Assembly: GCF_000384075.1 (NCBI RefSeq)
Contig: NZ_KB913025.1
Coordinates: 498,238-562,237 of the forward strand
Source of the DNA: Methylovulum miyakonense HT12
Lineage (GTDB): Bacteria; Pseudomonadota; Gammaproteobacteria; Methylococcales; Methylomonadaceae
DNA length: 64,000 bases
Reading direction: 5' to 3'
Shown here one piece after another: positions 9,510-17,931 of this stretch. The notes below the pieces were generated by a model that did not search any database, had not been told where the DNA came from, and was given only the letters and a program-made list of their open reading frames with translations. The number at the start of each line of letters is the position of its first letter. The stretch's first letter is position 1. Position numbers and translations under genes: made by a program.

Positions 9510-10034
9510 TCATGACTCGGCAGATTCATTCCAAATCGGGTTGTCGCGGTCCTCGTCGGTCAGCTTGGCATTGTCATGCGGGTAGATATGCCAAAATGAT
9601 TGGTCGATTTTGGCATTGCTATAGCTCTCTTTCTTGTCATGGGTGAACGGGCACCACCAGTTTTCAACGATTTTCACCATATAAGCATGCCATTCAAACA
9701 AAGCGACGCTGTATGGGCAATACCAAGTGCAGTTTAAGATCCAAAACAGCCTGAATTGCGACAGGCTGCCATAAAACGTCGGCTTCATGGTGATTTGGCT
9801 TTTCATTGTGTATCGGTGGCTGGCACGGTCAGGGATGAAATCCGACCATTTCTTGAGGTTTTTAGCACCCACAAACAGCAGATGGTAGTAAGTCATATAC
9901 GCGCTTAAAATGACAAACGGCAAAGTCAGGATAGGCAGATACACCAACACCATCCCGACCGCCCGTTTCCAAACGGGCATTTTGTCGTGGTGTTTGCCGA
10001 TTTCTACACGGACGCAATTTTCACAAGCTTTCAT
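9510..10034 (-). CDS. Unknown Cys/Trp-rich membrane protein, partner of the 65-aa metal-binding-like protein
   Basis: No family recognised. 174 aa. Starts with a CxxC (C4, C7: MKACENCVRVEIGKHH), then a basic stretch and one strong membrane segment (about 24-53, possibly a hairpin). After it comes an aromatic domain with C102 and C106 (ILNCTWYCPYSV) and C128 (ENWWCPFTHD), ending in an acidic tail rich in Asp, Asn and Trp. The spacing of cysteines and histidines suggests metal or redox binding, but that is inference. Its ATG overlaps the stop of the upstream 65-aa gene (shared base 10034), so the two are co-translated. The pair interrupts the usual prmA-dusB-fis order. Confidence 0.7.
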   Translation of the reverse strand: MKACENCVRVEIGKHHDKMPVWKRAVGMVLVYLPILTLPFVILSAYMTYYHLLFVGAKNLKKWSDFIPDRASHRYTMKSQITMKPTFYGSLSQFRLFWILNCTWYCPYSVALFEWHAYMVKIVENWWCPFTHDKKESYSNAKIDQSFWHIYPHDNAKLTDEDRDNPIWNESAES

Positions 10035-10231
10035 TAAGTTGACTCCTCATTATTAGTATTGTTGTTAGCGGTTTCTTGATTTATTGGGGATGTTCCGCCG
10101 TGCGGGTATATGAGCCTAAAAAGGCTCAAACAGCCCCCACAGCAAAATTTCTTGATACCGTCGCTATCGGTTTGGGTAAATCCTTCAAGTTTTACGGGTT
10201 GGCCGCACAATGTGCAAGACTCTTTTTCCAT
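10034..10231 (-). CDS. Small cysteine-rich protein resembling a P-type ATPase metal-binding domain
   Basis: 65 aa. Cysteine pattern C6-x2-C9-x20-C30-C31-x2-C34 (SCTLCG ... KKFCCGGCLSLFRLI). The FCCGGC segment looks like the stand-alone N-terminal metal-binding domain found at the start of some copper P-type ATPases (CcoI type), and the CxxC pair would complete a zinc- or copper-binding site. The rest is a low-complexity Asn/Thr/Glu tail. It is 39 bp downstream of rlmI and overlaps the next gene by one base. Function unknown; a metal carrier or assembly factor for the membrane partner is a reasonable inference. Confidence 0.7.
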   Translation of the reverse strand: MEKESCTLCGQPVKLEGFTQTDSDGIKKFCCGGCLSLFRLIYPHGGTSPINQETANNNTNNEEST

Positions 10232-10270
10232 AATGGCAACCTGCCTTAATGATTTTACGCCTTCATTATT

Positions 10271-11467
10271 TTACAAACTGGATGAAACTGAACAAAAAAA
10301 GGTTTTCAGGTAGTCCGTTTCAGGAATAGCAGGGTCTATCGGATGGTCAGGGCCTTGCCCTAAGTTAGCGAAAAAAGTCAGATGCCGGTCAATATGCCGC
10401 CCCGATGAGCGCAAAATTTCCTGTAAATTGTCCCGGCTTAAGTGGAATGAACAAGAGGCCGACACCAGCACGCCGTTTTTCCCCAGCACTTGCAAGGCAA
10501 GATGGTTCAAGCGGCGATACGCTTCATAACCTTGTTTGAAATCTTTTTTACGCTTGATTAAGGCAGGCGGGTCAAGGACGATGATGTCATAAACTTGATT
10601 GTCCAGCCGCGCCTGTTTTAAAAAGTCAAACACGTCGCTACGCACAAATTGCATACAATCTGCGACCCCATTGAGTCTGGCACTTTCTGCCGCCAGTGTC
10701 AACGCGCCTTCCGAGGCGTCCACGCAGGTGACTTCCGCCGCTCCGGCACGGGCTGCCGGTATCCCCCAAGCCCCGGTATAAGAAAACAAATCCAACACCC
10801 GCAAACCCTTTGCCAAACCCGCCAATTGCGCCCGGCTGCTACGGTGGTCGTAAAACCAACCGGTTTTCTGCCCATCCAAAATATTGACATAAAATTGCGC
10901 ACCATTTTCTTCAATGGCCAGCGTGCCAGGCAGTTCACCGTAAGCGACTTCTGAAGCCAAGCTTAACCCTTCCAATTCCCGTTGGCTGTTATCATTTTTC
11001 AGCACAATGGCGCTAGGGGCGAACAGTTCGACCAAAGCGTCCAATAGTGCCGTTTTCCGTTGTTCGATCCCGGCGGTGGTGATTTGCACAGAGAACACAT
11101 CGCCAAAACGGTCGATCACCAAACCAGGCAGGCCGTCACTTTCACCAAAAGCTAGGCGGTAGTATGGCTTGTCGAAAACCTTTTCCCGTAAGGCCAAGGC
11201 GGTGCTTAGGCGCTCCTTAAAAAAGTTTTGCCCGCATTTGAGGTTGGCTTTTCTCGATAACAGCCGTGCACAGACCAAGGTATTGGGGTTGACATAAGCT
11301 GTCCCCATGGCCTTGCCGTCCGCACTATGGATTTGCACCAAACCGCCTGCCGTAAATTGGTCTAAAGGCGAGCGTTGCATGTCAATTTCGTTGCTGAACA
11401 CCCACAAATGGCCTTTACGCAGGCGTTGGTCTTCGTGTTTTTTTAGATAAAGTACAGGATGTGCCAT
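10271..11467 (-). CDS. rlmI: 23S rRNA (cytosine-5)-methyltransferase RlmI-like
   Basis: SAM-dependent methyltransferase of the RlmI/RlmK family, which methylates C1962 of 23S rRNA. 398 aa. N-terminal PUA domain (LRKGHLWVFSNEID, then TAYVNPNTLVCARLLS), a linker with FGESDGLPGLVIDRFGD, and a Rossmann methyltransferase domain with motif I VLDLFSYTGAWGIPAARAGA, DPPALIKRKKDF (motif IV) and the catalytic Cys in VSASCSFHLS. It starts one base after the stop of the DUF3426 gene. Confidence 0.92.
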   Translation of the reverse strand: MAHPVLYLKKHEDQRLRKGHLWVFSNEIDMQRSPLDQFTAGGLVQIHSADGKAMGTAYVNPNTLVCARLLSRKANLKCGQNFFKERLSTALALREKVFDKPYYRLAFGESDGLPGLVIDRFGDVFSVQITTAGIEQRKTALLDALVELFAPSAIVLKNDNSQRELEGLSLASEVAYGELPGTLAIEENGAQFYVNILDGQKTGWFYDHRSSRAQLAGLAKGLRVLDLFSYTGAWGIPAARAGAAEVTCVDASEGALTLAAESARLNGVADCMQFVRSDVFDFLKQARLDNQVYDIIVLDPPALIKRKKDFKQGYEAYRRLNHLALQVLGKNGVLVSASCSFHLSRDNLQEILRSSGRHIDRHLTFFANLGQGPDHPIDPAIPETDYLKTFFCSVSSSL

Positions 11468-11468
11468 A

Positions 11469-12230
11469 TTAATAAGCCAAATCGAAAGTATAACCGCCCA
11501 CGTTTTGGGTGGTCGGGGCGATATGCAACCTCAGCTCCACCATTGCATCGGGTTGGATGCTTGCGGCTTCAGGATTGAGCAAGTAGTCTTTAAGACGGAA
11601 GCGGCGGTGCGCTATGGCATTGCCCTCATAATCTTGTAGCGTCAGGTCAATCTCAGGGTAAGTTTGGGCAAATGCCGCTTGGTTGACAACCAAAACCTTA
11701 AACAAATGCCCGTGGTCGGGCAGCGGCTCCAGAGCGTTGCTGACGATGGCCAGTTCAGCGGCATTTTGATATGCCGGCAACGGGCATTTAAGAGGCTGGC
11801 AAAAACGCCGCAGCATGTGGTTTTGGCTGATCCCGTCGCCATGGAAATAGAGCAGCTGCCCTGCCAGTAACAGCAAACCTGCCAATACTCCTGACCGCCA
11901 ATGCGGGTTGGCCACTTGCCGGGCTTGTTCCCACGGCAACATGGCGGGGCTATCCGGCCCGCTTAGCCGGTACCGTCCTGAAAACACACCGGGTTTATGG
12001 CCATGCCTATTGGACGCCCCCTGGACTGGCGCAAAAGGCGGTATCCGCGTAGAACCCGATACCCCCTCCCCACTGGACGCAAGCCGTGCATCATGACGGG
12101 TATCGCTAAGCTGTTCCAATGCGTCAAAGTGGATGCCGCATTGGGGGCAATATAAGATGGCCCGCGTCACACGCAATTGCTCTGCCGTCAGCTCTTGTTG
12201 TTGGCTACAATTCGGGCATAGCGTGAACAT
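11469..12230 (-). CDS. Zinc-ribbon / DUF3426 membrane protein
   Basis: 253 aa. N-terminal MJ0042-type zinc ribbon (C5xxC8 ... C28xxC31: FTLCPNCSQQ, ILYCPQCGIHF), a low-complexity linker, one transmembrane segment (RSGVLAGLLLLAGQLLYFHG) and a C-terminal DUF3426 domain predicted to be periplasmic. The ATG at 12230 is chosen over upstream in-frame starts because the protein then begins at the conserved MFTLCPNC and sits 4 bp after the prmA stop. prmA next to a DUF3426 protein is common in proteobacteria. The molecular role is not known. Confidence 0.88.
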   Translation of the reverse strand: MFTLCPNCSQQQELTAEQLRVTRAILYCPQCGIHFDALEQLSDTRHDARLASSGEGVSGSTRIPPFAPVQGASNRHGHKPGVFSGRYRLSGPDSPAMLPWEQARQVANPHWRSGVLAGLLLLAGQLLYFHGDGISQNHMLRRFCQPLKCPLPAYQNAAELAIVSNALEPLPDHGHLFKVLVVNQAAFAQTYPEIDLTLQDYEGNAIAHRRFRLKDYLLNPEAASIQPDAMVELRLHIAPTTQNVGGYTFDLAY

Positions 12231-12234
12231 GGCG

Positions 12235-13113
12235 TCAGGGTTTGCAGCCGTCCAACCTGATCCAGTCTTCTTGCTGCACAGGCAATGCAAAATTGATGGC
12301 CTGCCGGTAGGCGTCCATCACCGCGCCGCTTTGGTCATGCAAGATGCCCGACAAGACCAGTTGCCCGCCCGGGGCGACCAAAGCACTGATAGGGGCAGCC
12401 AATTCAATCAGGGGTTTTGCGAGAATATTCGCCAACACCACATCCGCCTGGACGGGTTTGAACTGTTCGGGGAGATAACAGATGATCTTGTCTTGGACAT
12501 TGTTTTTTAAGGCATTGTCGCGGGTTGCGGTCAGGGCCTGGGGGTCTATGTCAACGGCAAGCGCCGATTCAGCGCCCAACAACACCGCCGCCACCGCCAA
12601 AATCCCCGAACCGCAGCCATAATCAATCACGGTTTTACCCGACAAATCATGGCTGGCCAACCATTCCAGGCATAAGGCTGTCGTCGGGTGCGTGCCCGTG
12701 CCAAACGCCAATCCCGGATCCAATGTCAGGCAAACCGTACCGGTTTCATGTTGCTCTTGTCCGGTCGGGCACACCCACAGTCTGCCGGCAAATTTCATGG
12801 GATGGTAGTATTCCATCCACGCCCGTTCCCACGCTTGGTCGGCAACGGCCTCATATTGCCAAGCCAACAAATCTTGGGCCGGAAATTGTCCATAAACCTT
12901 AGCCTTTATGGTCTCCGGTTCTGAATCCAGCTCAAACAAAGCGATCACTTGCGTACGTGTCCAGATCTTAGTCTCACCGATGGCCGGTTCGTAGACCGGT
13001 TCGTCTTCCGCATCCATATAGGTCACCGACACCGCGCCTTGACGGTCAAAAAAATCGGCTAGCGTGGGGGCTAAATGTTCAAGGGTGGTGACGGTAATTT
13101 GATGCCAAGGCAT
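12235..13113 (-). CDS. prmA: Ribosomal protein L11 methyltransferase
   Basis: Methylates several amino groups of ribosomal protein L11. 292 aa, standard length. The N-terminal substrate-recognition domain (MPWHQITVTTLEHLAPTLAD) is followed by a class I SAM-binding domain with VIDYGCGSGILAVAAVLLGA and LANILAKPLIELA, plus the family hallmark LDPGLAFGTGTHPTTALCL. In many gammaproteobacteria prmA follows accC and precedes dusB-fis; here a PilZ gene and two repeat-rich gaps come before it and four genes come between it and dusB. Confidence 0.96.
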   Translation of the reverse strand: MPWHQITVTTLEHLAPTLADFFDRQGAVSVTYMDAEDEPVYEPAIGETKIWTRTQVIALFELDSEPETIKAKVYGQFPAQDLLAWQYEAVADQAWERAWMEYYHPMKFAGRLWVCPTGQEQHETGTVCLTLDPGLAFGTGTHPTTALCLEWLASHDLSGKTVIDYGCGSGILAVAAVLLGAESALAVDIDPQALTATRDNALKNNVQDKIICYLPEQFKPVQADVVLANILAKPLIELAAPISALVAPGGQLVLSGILHDQSGAVMDAYRQAINFALPVQQEDWIRLDGCKP

Positions 13114-13465
13114 AGGAAGCAGAAGGTAAAATAAGTGTGGGACAGATAACCAAAAGAGGGCATGCAGCCCATAGGAACGGCAACATGGTTATCCGGTTAA
13201 TGGAAAACGCGGAAGAGACTGTGAAAGAATTATTTTATGTCCACGAAAATCACGAAAAAACACGAAAATGTAAAACCAGATTAGATATAAGTTATTGAAA
13301 GTTATTGAAAGTTATTATTTAAGTGTTTCGTGTTTTTTGTGGACAATCATTAATTCTTAGAGCATTTTGCAATATTTTCACAGTCTCGGAAGCCTATGCA
13401 TAAAAAACACGGCAACCTTATTTAAGTGGACGGTTACAGCATGGCCGCACTTATCGCAGGGCTTC
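13114..13465. repeat. Non-coding gap with an inverted repeat of the 'ccacgaaaa/cacgaaaa' family
   Basis: 352-bp gap between the PilZ gene and prmA. The left arm at 13240-13269 is built of cacgaaaa units; the right arm at 13325-13344 is the reverse complement type (tttcgtgttttttgtggac). Between them the 10-mer gttattgaaa occurs twice in tandem, followed by a partial third unit (13291-13316). The same cacgaaaa repeat occurs at 52245-52266 and 54040-54065. It looks like a dispersed palindromic element and could act as a transcript end or processing site. No gene is seen here. Confidence 0.6.
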
Positions 13466-13816
13466 CTAACACAGATGATAGGCGACGGCTATCCTTGTTA
13501 TTGATTTGTTGGTCTCATGGTCCCCATCATCAAAAGCGACACCGGCTCCGGGCAGGAAATATTCATTGTCATGCGTCGCCGCATAAACAACTTGGCATTT
13601 CAATAACAAAAGCTCGTCCTCAAGATAAATTTTGAGGATACCTGAGTGGGAATTATGCCCAGGGGATATTTCAGGATCAGCTTCCGACAAAAATGCACCG
13701 CTTAAGCTAATGTTGCTGACTTTGCCAGCGTATTTTTTGCCATCAATAAAAAAAAAGTACCTAAGGTCACTGGGCAATCGCGTATGCCTACGCTTGTCTA
13801 CTGGTGGAGCCGCCAT
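13466..13816 (-). CDS. PilZ-domain protein
   Basis: 116 aa, a single PilZ domain, a c-di-GMP receptor module. Both binding motifs are visible: KRRHTRLP near the N-terminus (RxxxR) and NISLSGAFL (D/NxSxxG) about 27 residues later. The output is unknown; small PilZ proteins often act in motility, pili or exopolysaccharide control. It stands between accC and prmA, flanked on both sides by repeat-rich spacers. The GGDEF/EAL protein at 19297 and YfiR at 46972 are other c-di-GMP-related genes in the window. Confidence 0.88.
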   Translation of the reverse strand: MAAPPVDKRRHTRLPSDLRYFFFIDGKKYAGKVSNISLSGAFLSEADPEISPGHNSHSGILKIYLEDELLLLKCQVVYAATHDNEYFLPGAGVAFDDGDHETNKSITRIAVAYHLC

Positions 13817-13890
13817 ATTTTTATCCTTTTATAATAATGATACTGCCGCAAACTAAGCCGTAGCCATATCCCGTAATGGCCTTGCCAAGG

Positions 13891-13999
13891 CACGAAGCGG
13901 ATCTAGCGGCAAATAGGCAACCGATAAACACGTCCCGCCGGATCCGCTTCGTGGCTTTTGGCTCCGGTTTGCCACTGGCACCAGTGGCGCAAACCGGAG
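13891..13999. repeat. Two inverted repeats downstream of accC
   Basis: First structure: 13-bp perfect arms cacgaagcggatc (13891-13903) and gatccgcttcgtg (13941-13953). Second: a tight hairpin with arms ctccggtttgc (13962-13972) and gcaaaccggag (13989-13999), an inner stem cactgg/ccagtg and a 2-nt loop, with a GC bulge at 13987-13988. They lie between the accC stop and the PilZ gene and may end or process the accBC transcript. There is no T-run, so this is not a canonical terminator. Confidence 0.6.
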
Positions 14000-14091
14000 G
14001 TTACAGGATAGATTAGATCTATTGGGCCTGGCAGGGATTGGCTAAAAACTAAGCGGGGTCTGACCGTAGGAAGGAAACATAAACCGTATGC

Positions 14092-15435
14092 TCAATAAAT
14101 CCCCAATTTTTTTTCCAAATAATGGATGTTCTGCCCGCCCGCCATAAACGCACTGTCATTCATAATGTCTTGCTGGAGAGGGATGTTGGTTTTGATACCA
14201 TCAATGATGATCTCACTTAACGCCGTGTTCATACGGGCAATCGCACCTTTGCGGGTTTCACCGTGGGCGATGAGCTTGCCAATCATCGAATCATAGTAAG
14301 GTGGCACTTTATAACCGTTGTAAATATGCGTTTCGCAACGGATACCGGGGCCGCCGGGCATATGGAACTGGTCTATTTTGCCTGGGCAAGGCATAAAAGT
14401 ATGGGGGTCTTCGGCATTCAGGCGGCATTCAATCGCATGTCCCTGGATTTTGACTTGGTCTTGGGTAATGGACAAGCGTTCGCCCGCGGCAATGCGCAGC
14501 TGTTCCTTGACAATGTCAAACCCGGTGACCATTTCCGTAACCGGATGCTCAACCTGCACACGGGTGTTCATTTCAATGAAATAAAACTCGCCTTTCTCAT
14601 ACAGGAATTCAAACGTGCCGGCACCGAGATAGCCGATGTCAACACAGGCTTTCGCGCAACGCTCACCGATAGTTTTGCGTTGCTCTTCGGTGATGCCAGG
14701 GGCCGGCGCTTCTTCCACGACTTTTTGGTGGCGGCGTTGCATGGAGCAGTCACGCTCCCCCAAGTGTATTGCATTGCCATAGGAATCGGCCATGACTTGG
14801 AATTCGATATGGCGGGGGTCTTCCAGGAACTTTTCCATGTACACGGTGGCATTACCGAATGCGCTGCCCGCTTCGGCTTTGGTCATGGCAATCGCATTGA
14901 TCAGTGCGGCTTCGGTATGTACGGTACGCATACCCCGGCCACCGCCACCGCCGGCCGCTTTGATGATGACCGGATAACCAATTTCATGGGCAAGCTTGAG
15001 ATTTTTTTTATTATCGTCTGACAAAGGGTCATTATTGCCCGGCACACAGGGGATGCCTGCCGCCAACATGGCGTTTTTGGCGGAAATTTTGTCACCCATC
15101 ATGCGGATGGTGTCGGCATTCGGGCCAATAAACACAAACCCGCTTTGTTTGACTTTTTCAGCGAAGTCAGCGTTTTCAGACAAAAACCCATAGCCGGGAT
15201 GAATGGCTTCGGCATCGGTGACTTCGGCGGCACTGATAATGGCCGGAATATTCAGATAGCTATCCGTGGATGAAGCGGGGCCTATGCAGACTGACTCGTC
15301 AGCAAGGCGGACGTGTTTCAGGTCGCGGTCGGCTTCAGAATGGACGGCAACCACTTTAACCCCCAGTTCCCTACAGGCGCGTAAAATGCGCAGGGCGATT
15401 TCGCCACGGTTGGCGATAACGATTTTATCGAACAT
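14092..15435 (-). CDS. accC: Acetyl-CoA carboxylase, biotin carboxylase subunit
   Basis: Carboxylates the biotin on AccB with ATP and bicarbonate, the first half-reaction of fatty acid synthesis. 447 aa. N-terminal pre-ATP-grasp segment [23 protein letters not shown]-grasp with the glycine-rich loop [12 protein letters not shown]; active-site stretch [21 protein letters not shown]-terminal [12 protein letters not shown]. It follows accB by 26 bp. The family's ATP, bicarbonate and biotin residues appear intact. Confidence 0.98.
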   Translation of the reverse strand: MFDKIVIANRGEIALRILRACRELGVKVVAVHSEADRDLKHVRLADESVCIGPASSTDSYLNIPAIISAAEVTDAEAIHPGYGFLSENADFAEKVKQSGFVFIGPNADTIRMMGDKISAKNAMLAAGIPCVPGNNDPLSDDNKKNLKLAHEIGYPVIIKAAGGGGGRGMRTVHTEAALINAIAMTKAEAGSAFGNATVYMEKFLEDPRHIEFQVMADSYGNAIHLGERDCSMQRRHQKVVEEAPAPGITEEQRKTIGERCAKACVDIGYLGAGTFEFLYEKGEFYFIEMNTRVQVEHPVTEMVTGFDIVKEQLRIAAGERLSITQDQVKIQGHAIECRLNAEDPHTFMPCPGKIDQFHMPGGPGIRCETHIYNGYKVPPYYDSMIGKLIAHGETRKGAIARMNTALSEIIIDGIKTNIPLQQDIMNDSAFMAGGQNIHYLEKKLGIY

Positions 15436-15461
15436 GATTTTCCCGTTTCCTTAATTGTTCG

Positions 15462-15902
15462 TTATTCAATGATGAATAAAGGCTGTCCGTATTCGACGGG
15501 TTCGGCGTTATCCACCAGGATTTGCTTGATGGTGCCGCTTGCATCGGATTCAATCTGGTTAAGGATTTTCATCGCTTCGATGATGCATAAGGTGTCGCCT
15601 GCCTGTACAGTTTGCCCGACTTCGACAAACACTTTGGTGCCAGGTGATGCCGAACGGTAAAAAGTGCCGACCATTGGCGATTTGACGACATGGCCACTAA
15701 CGGCCTCTTCGGCAGGGGCGGAAAGTTGCGCGATGGTAGTTCCGCTGATGGCTGGCGCTATTTGAGGGGCGTATGCAGCGGGTGCCGGAGCGGCTGAGTA
15801 GCGGCTGATGCGTATGCTTTCTTCGCCTTCTTTGACTTCCAGCTCAGCAATACCCGATTTTTCAATCATTTCGATAAGTTTTTTAATTTTTCTAATATCC
15901 AT
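15462..15902 (-). CDS. accB: Acetyl-CoA carboxylase, biotin carboxyl carrier protein
   Basis: Carries biotin between the carboxylase and transferase sites. 146 aa from the ATG at 15902, which gives the conserved start [20 protein letters not shown]; longer in-frame extensions run into aroQ and are not used. An Ala/Pro-rich linker separates this N-terminal helix from the C-terminal biotinyl domain, whose biotinylated lysine is K112 in [10 protein letters not shown]. aroQ lies 5 bp upstream and accC 26 bp downstream: the aroQ-accB-accC operon common in gammaproteobacteria. Confidence 0.97.
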   Translation of the reverse strand: MDIRKIKKLIEMIEKSGIAELEVKEGEESIRISRYSAAPAPAAYAPQIAPAISGTTIAQLSAPAEEAVSGHVVKSPMVGTFYRSASPGTKVFVEVGQTVQAGDTLCIIEAMKILNQIESDASGTIKQILVDNAEPVEYGQPLFIIE

Positions 15903-15907
15903 TGTAT

Positions 15908-16354
15908 TTATTGTCTCTCGGCTAATATCTGATGCGCGGCCTGCAAGGCCAATTCGTATCCGGTTGCCCCCAATCCACAAATAACGCCTTTGGCAATATC
16001 TGAGAAATAGGAGTGTTTTCTAAAAGGTTCACGGGCATAAACGTTCGATAGATGAACCTCAATAAAGGGGATCTGGGTAGCCAGCAAGGCATCACGGATA
16101 GCCACACTGGTATGCGTAAAGGCGGCAGGGTTAATGATAATGAAATCAACGGCCACGCGATAGGACTGGTGGATCAGTTCGACGAGCTCGTGTTCTGCGT
16201 TGGTTTGATAAAAGGCCAGCTGATGGTTTAGCCCGACAGCCCGCTGCTCCAATAAGGCCTTGATATCCGCCAAAGTCTTATTACCGTAATGGCCGGGTTC
16301 ACGTAACCCCAACAGGTTTAAATTTGGGCCATTTAGTACGGTAATTGTTGCCAT
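15908..16354 (-). CDS. aroQ: 3-dehydroquinate dehydratase, type II
   Basis: Third step of the shikimate pathway, dehydrating 3-dehydroquinate. 148 aa, typical for the dodecameric type II enzyme. Motifs: [19 protein letters not shown] with catalytic Tyr23, [33 protein letters not shown] and the catalytic His in [20 protein letters not shown]. First gene of the aroQ-accB-accC operon, divergent from ubiG (about 182 bp between). Confidence 0.97.
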   Translation of the reverse strand: MATITVLNGPNLNLLGLREPGHYGNKTLADIKALLEQRAVGLNHQLAFYQTNAEHELVELIHQSYRVAVDFIIINPAAFTHTSVAIRDALLATQIPFIEVHLSNVYAREPFRKHSYFSDIAKGVICGLGATGYELALQAAHQILAERQ

Positions 16355-16536
16355 TTAAGGAATTGTCGATACGGGGTTAAGGGGCATTTTAACCGCGTAA
16401 TTTTACCGTTTTGCAGGATTTTGTCCATCTATTGTTTTTTTTGACAATACCGCAAACGCATAAAAATCATGCTTAAAATGACTAATAACCTAGCGATAGA
16501 GTACACTATTACGCATTTATCAGACAGTCGGGCACG

Positions 16537-17244
16537 ATGACAATGAGAAACAATGTACACCTGCATGAAATCAACAAATTTGGTTCCATGGCGGAACGCT
16601 GGTGGGACACCCAAGGCGAATTCAAGACCTTGCACGACATAAACCCGTTGCGGCTTGAGTTTATACGGCAATATGCCGGAATCGCCGGCAAACGCATTGT
16701 CGATGTCGGTTGCGGTGGCGGCATCTTGACCGAAGCGCTTGCCAAACAGGGCGCCGACGCATTGGGTATCGACCTTAGTGAAGAATTGGTCGACATTGCC
16801 GACCTACACGGGCTCGAATCCGGGGTTAATGCCCATTACCAAAAAATCAGTGTCGAGGAACTCGCCGAGCAACAACCAGGGAGCTTCGACCATGTCACCT
16901 GCATGGAGATGCTTGAACATGTCCCTGACCCTGGCTCCATCATCACGGCTTGCAGCCAATTGGTCAAGCCTGGCGGCAAAGTGTTTTTCTCAACCTTAAA
17001 CCGGCAACCGAAAGCGTATCTATTAGCCATAGTCGCGGCTGAACATCTGCTGCAAATGCTGCCTAAAGGCACACATGACTTTAAAACTTTCATCAAACCT
17101 TCTGAACTTTGCCAGACGGCACGTTCCGCAGGATTGGCCTTGCAAGGCATGGTCGGGATTGAATACAACCCGTTCAACAAGCAGTTTAGTTTGGGCAAAG
17201 ATATTGGCGTCAATTACATCGCCGCCTTTGAACGCGCCGAGTGA
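16537..17244 (+). CDS. ubiG: Ubiquinone biosynthesis O-methyltransferase
   Basis: SAM-dependent methyltransferase that makes both O-methylations of ubiquinone synthesis. 235 aa. It has the UbiG N-terminus HEINKFGSMAERWWDTQGEF, SAM motif VDVGCGGGILTEALAKQGA, the segment VTCMEMLEHVPDP and the C-terminal YNPFNKQFSLGKDIGVNY. First gene of a plus-strand run ubiG-mupP-yciK-sufT; the next gene begins 7 bp later. This order (ubiG, mupP, yciK) is the same as in Pseudomonas. Confidence 0.97.
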   Translation: MTMRNNVHLHEINKFGSMAERWWDTQGEFKTLHDINPLRLEFIRQYAGIAGKRIVDVGCGGGILTEALAKQGADALGIDLSEELVDIADLHGLESGVNAHYQKISVEELAEQQPGSFDHVTCMEMLEHVPDPGSIITACSQLVKPGGKVFFSTLNRQPKAYLLAIVAAEHLLQMLPKGTHDFKTFIKPSELCQTARSAGLALQGMVGIEYNPFNKQFSLGKDIGVNYIAAFERAE

Positions 17245-17250
17245 CCCGCA

Positions 17251-17931
17251 ATGCCAACAGATTTTAACTTGTCATGCGTGCTGTTCGACCTTGATGGCAC
17301 CCTCGTGGATACCGCCCCAGACCTGATTGCCTGCATGAACAAGGCCTTCCGGCACCACGGTTTTCCCATGGTGGATCCCGAAGCAATCAAACCCTTCATC
17401 TCTTTCGGGGCGATGGCCATGATTAAGGATTGCCTGGGCGATACGGCAACGGCGCAAGAGCAGGACGCCATATTGACAAGCATGCTCGATTTTTATCAGG
17501 ACAATATCGCCGAACACAGCGTGTTTTTCACTGGCATCCTTGACACTTTGACAGAAATTGAAGCCCGTGACTTGAAGTGGGGGGTCGTGACCAACAAACG
17601 CGAGCGCTTTACTTTGCCATTGATGGAGGCCTTGCAATTGACTGGCCGCGCCGCCTGCATCATCAGCGGCGACACCACCGGCCACCCCAAGCCCCACCCG
17701 GAACCGATGCTGGAAGCCTGTAAACGTGCCGCCGTGAACCCTTTAGAATGTGTCTACATTGGCGACGCCCCCCATGACATCACCGCCGGCAAGAATGCAC
17801 AAATGAAGACACTGGCGGCGGCATACGGCTATCTAAAACCCGATGACCAGCCGGAAACGTGGGGCGCCGATGCGTTGATCACTACCCCCGCACAAATTTT
17901 AACTTGGATAGACACCGCCTTATGCCGTTAA
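17251..17931 (+). CDS. mupP: HAD phosphatase, MupP-type (MurNAc 6-phosphate phosphatase)
   Basis: HAD superfamily phosphatase, 226 aa, nucleophile motif LFDLDGTLVDTAPDL (D13, D15), cap domain, VTNKRERFTL (motif II), KPHPEPMLEACK (motif III Lys) and YIGDAPHDITAGKNA (motif IV). By sequence alone it could be annotated as phosphoglycolate phosphatase (Gph). The position between ubiG and yciK is that of Pseudomonas MupP, which dephosphorylates MurNAc 6-phosphate in the peptidoglycan recycling route that bypasses de novo UDP-MurNAc synthesis. With mpl and nagZ in the same window, MupP is the better call. Confidence 0.82.
   Translation: MPTDFNLSCVLFDLDGTLVDTAPDLIACMNKAFRHHGFPMVDPEAIKPFISFGAMAMIKDCLGDTATAQEQDAILTSMLDFYQDNIAEHSVFFTGILDTLTEIEARDLKWGVVTNKRERFTLPLMEALQLTGRAACIISGDTTGHPKPHPEPMLEACKRAAVNPLECVYIGDAPHDITAGKNAQMKTLAAAYGYLKPDDQPETWGADALITTPAQILTWIDTALCR

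Noticed and set aside
13240-13344. CRISPR-like array from the cacgaaaa and gttattgaaa repeats
   Set aside because: Units are too short and adjacent, with no spacers of regular length and no cas genes.
14263-15021. A 252-codon plus-strand frame opposite accC
   Set aside because: It lies antisense to a strongly conserved gene and its product has no domain or signal; high GC third positions in accC explain the open frame.
17251-17931. Annotation as phosphoglycolate phosphatase (gph)
   Set aside because: The HAD motifs allow it, but the ubiG-mupP-yciK order is specific for MupP and other recycling genes are close.
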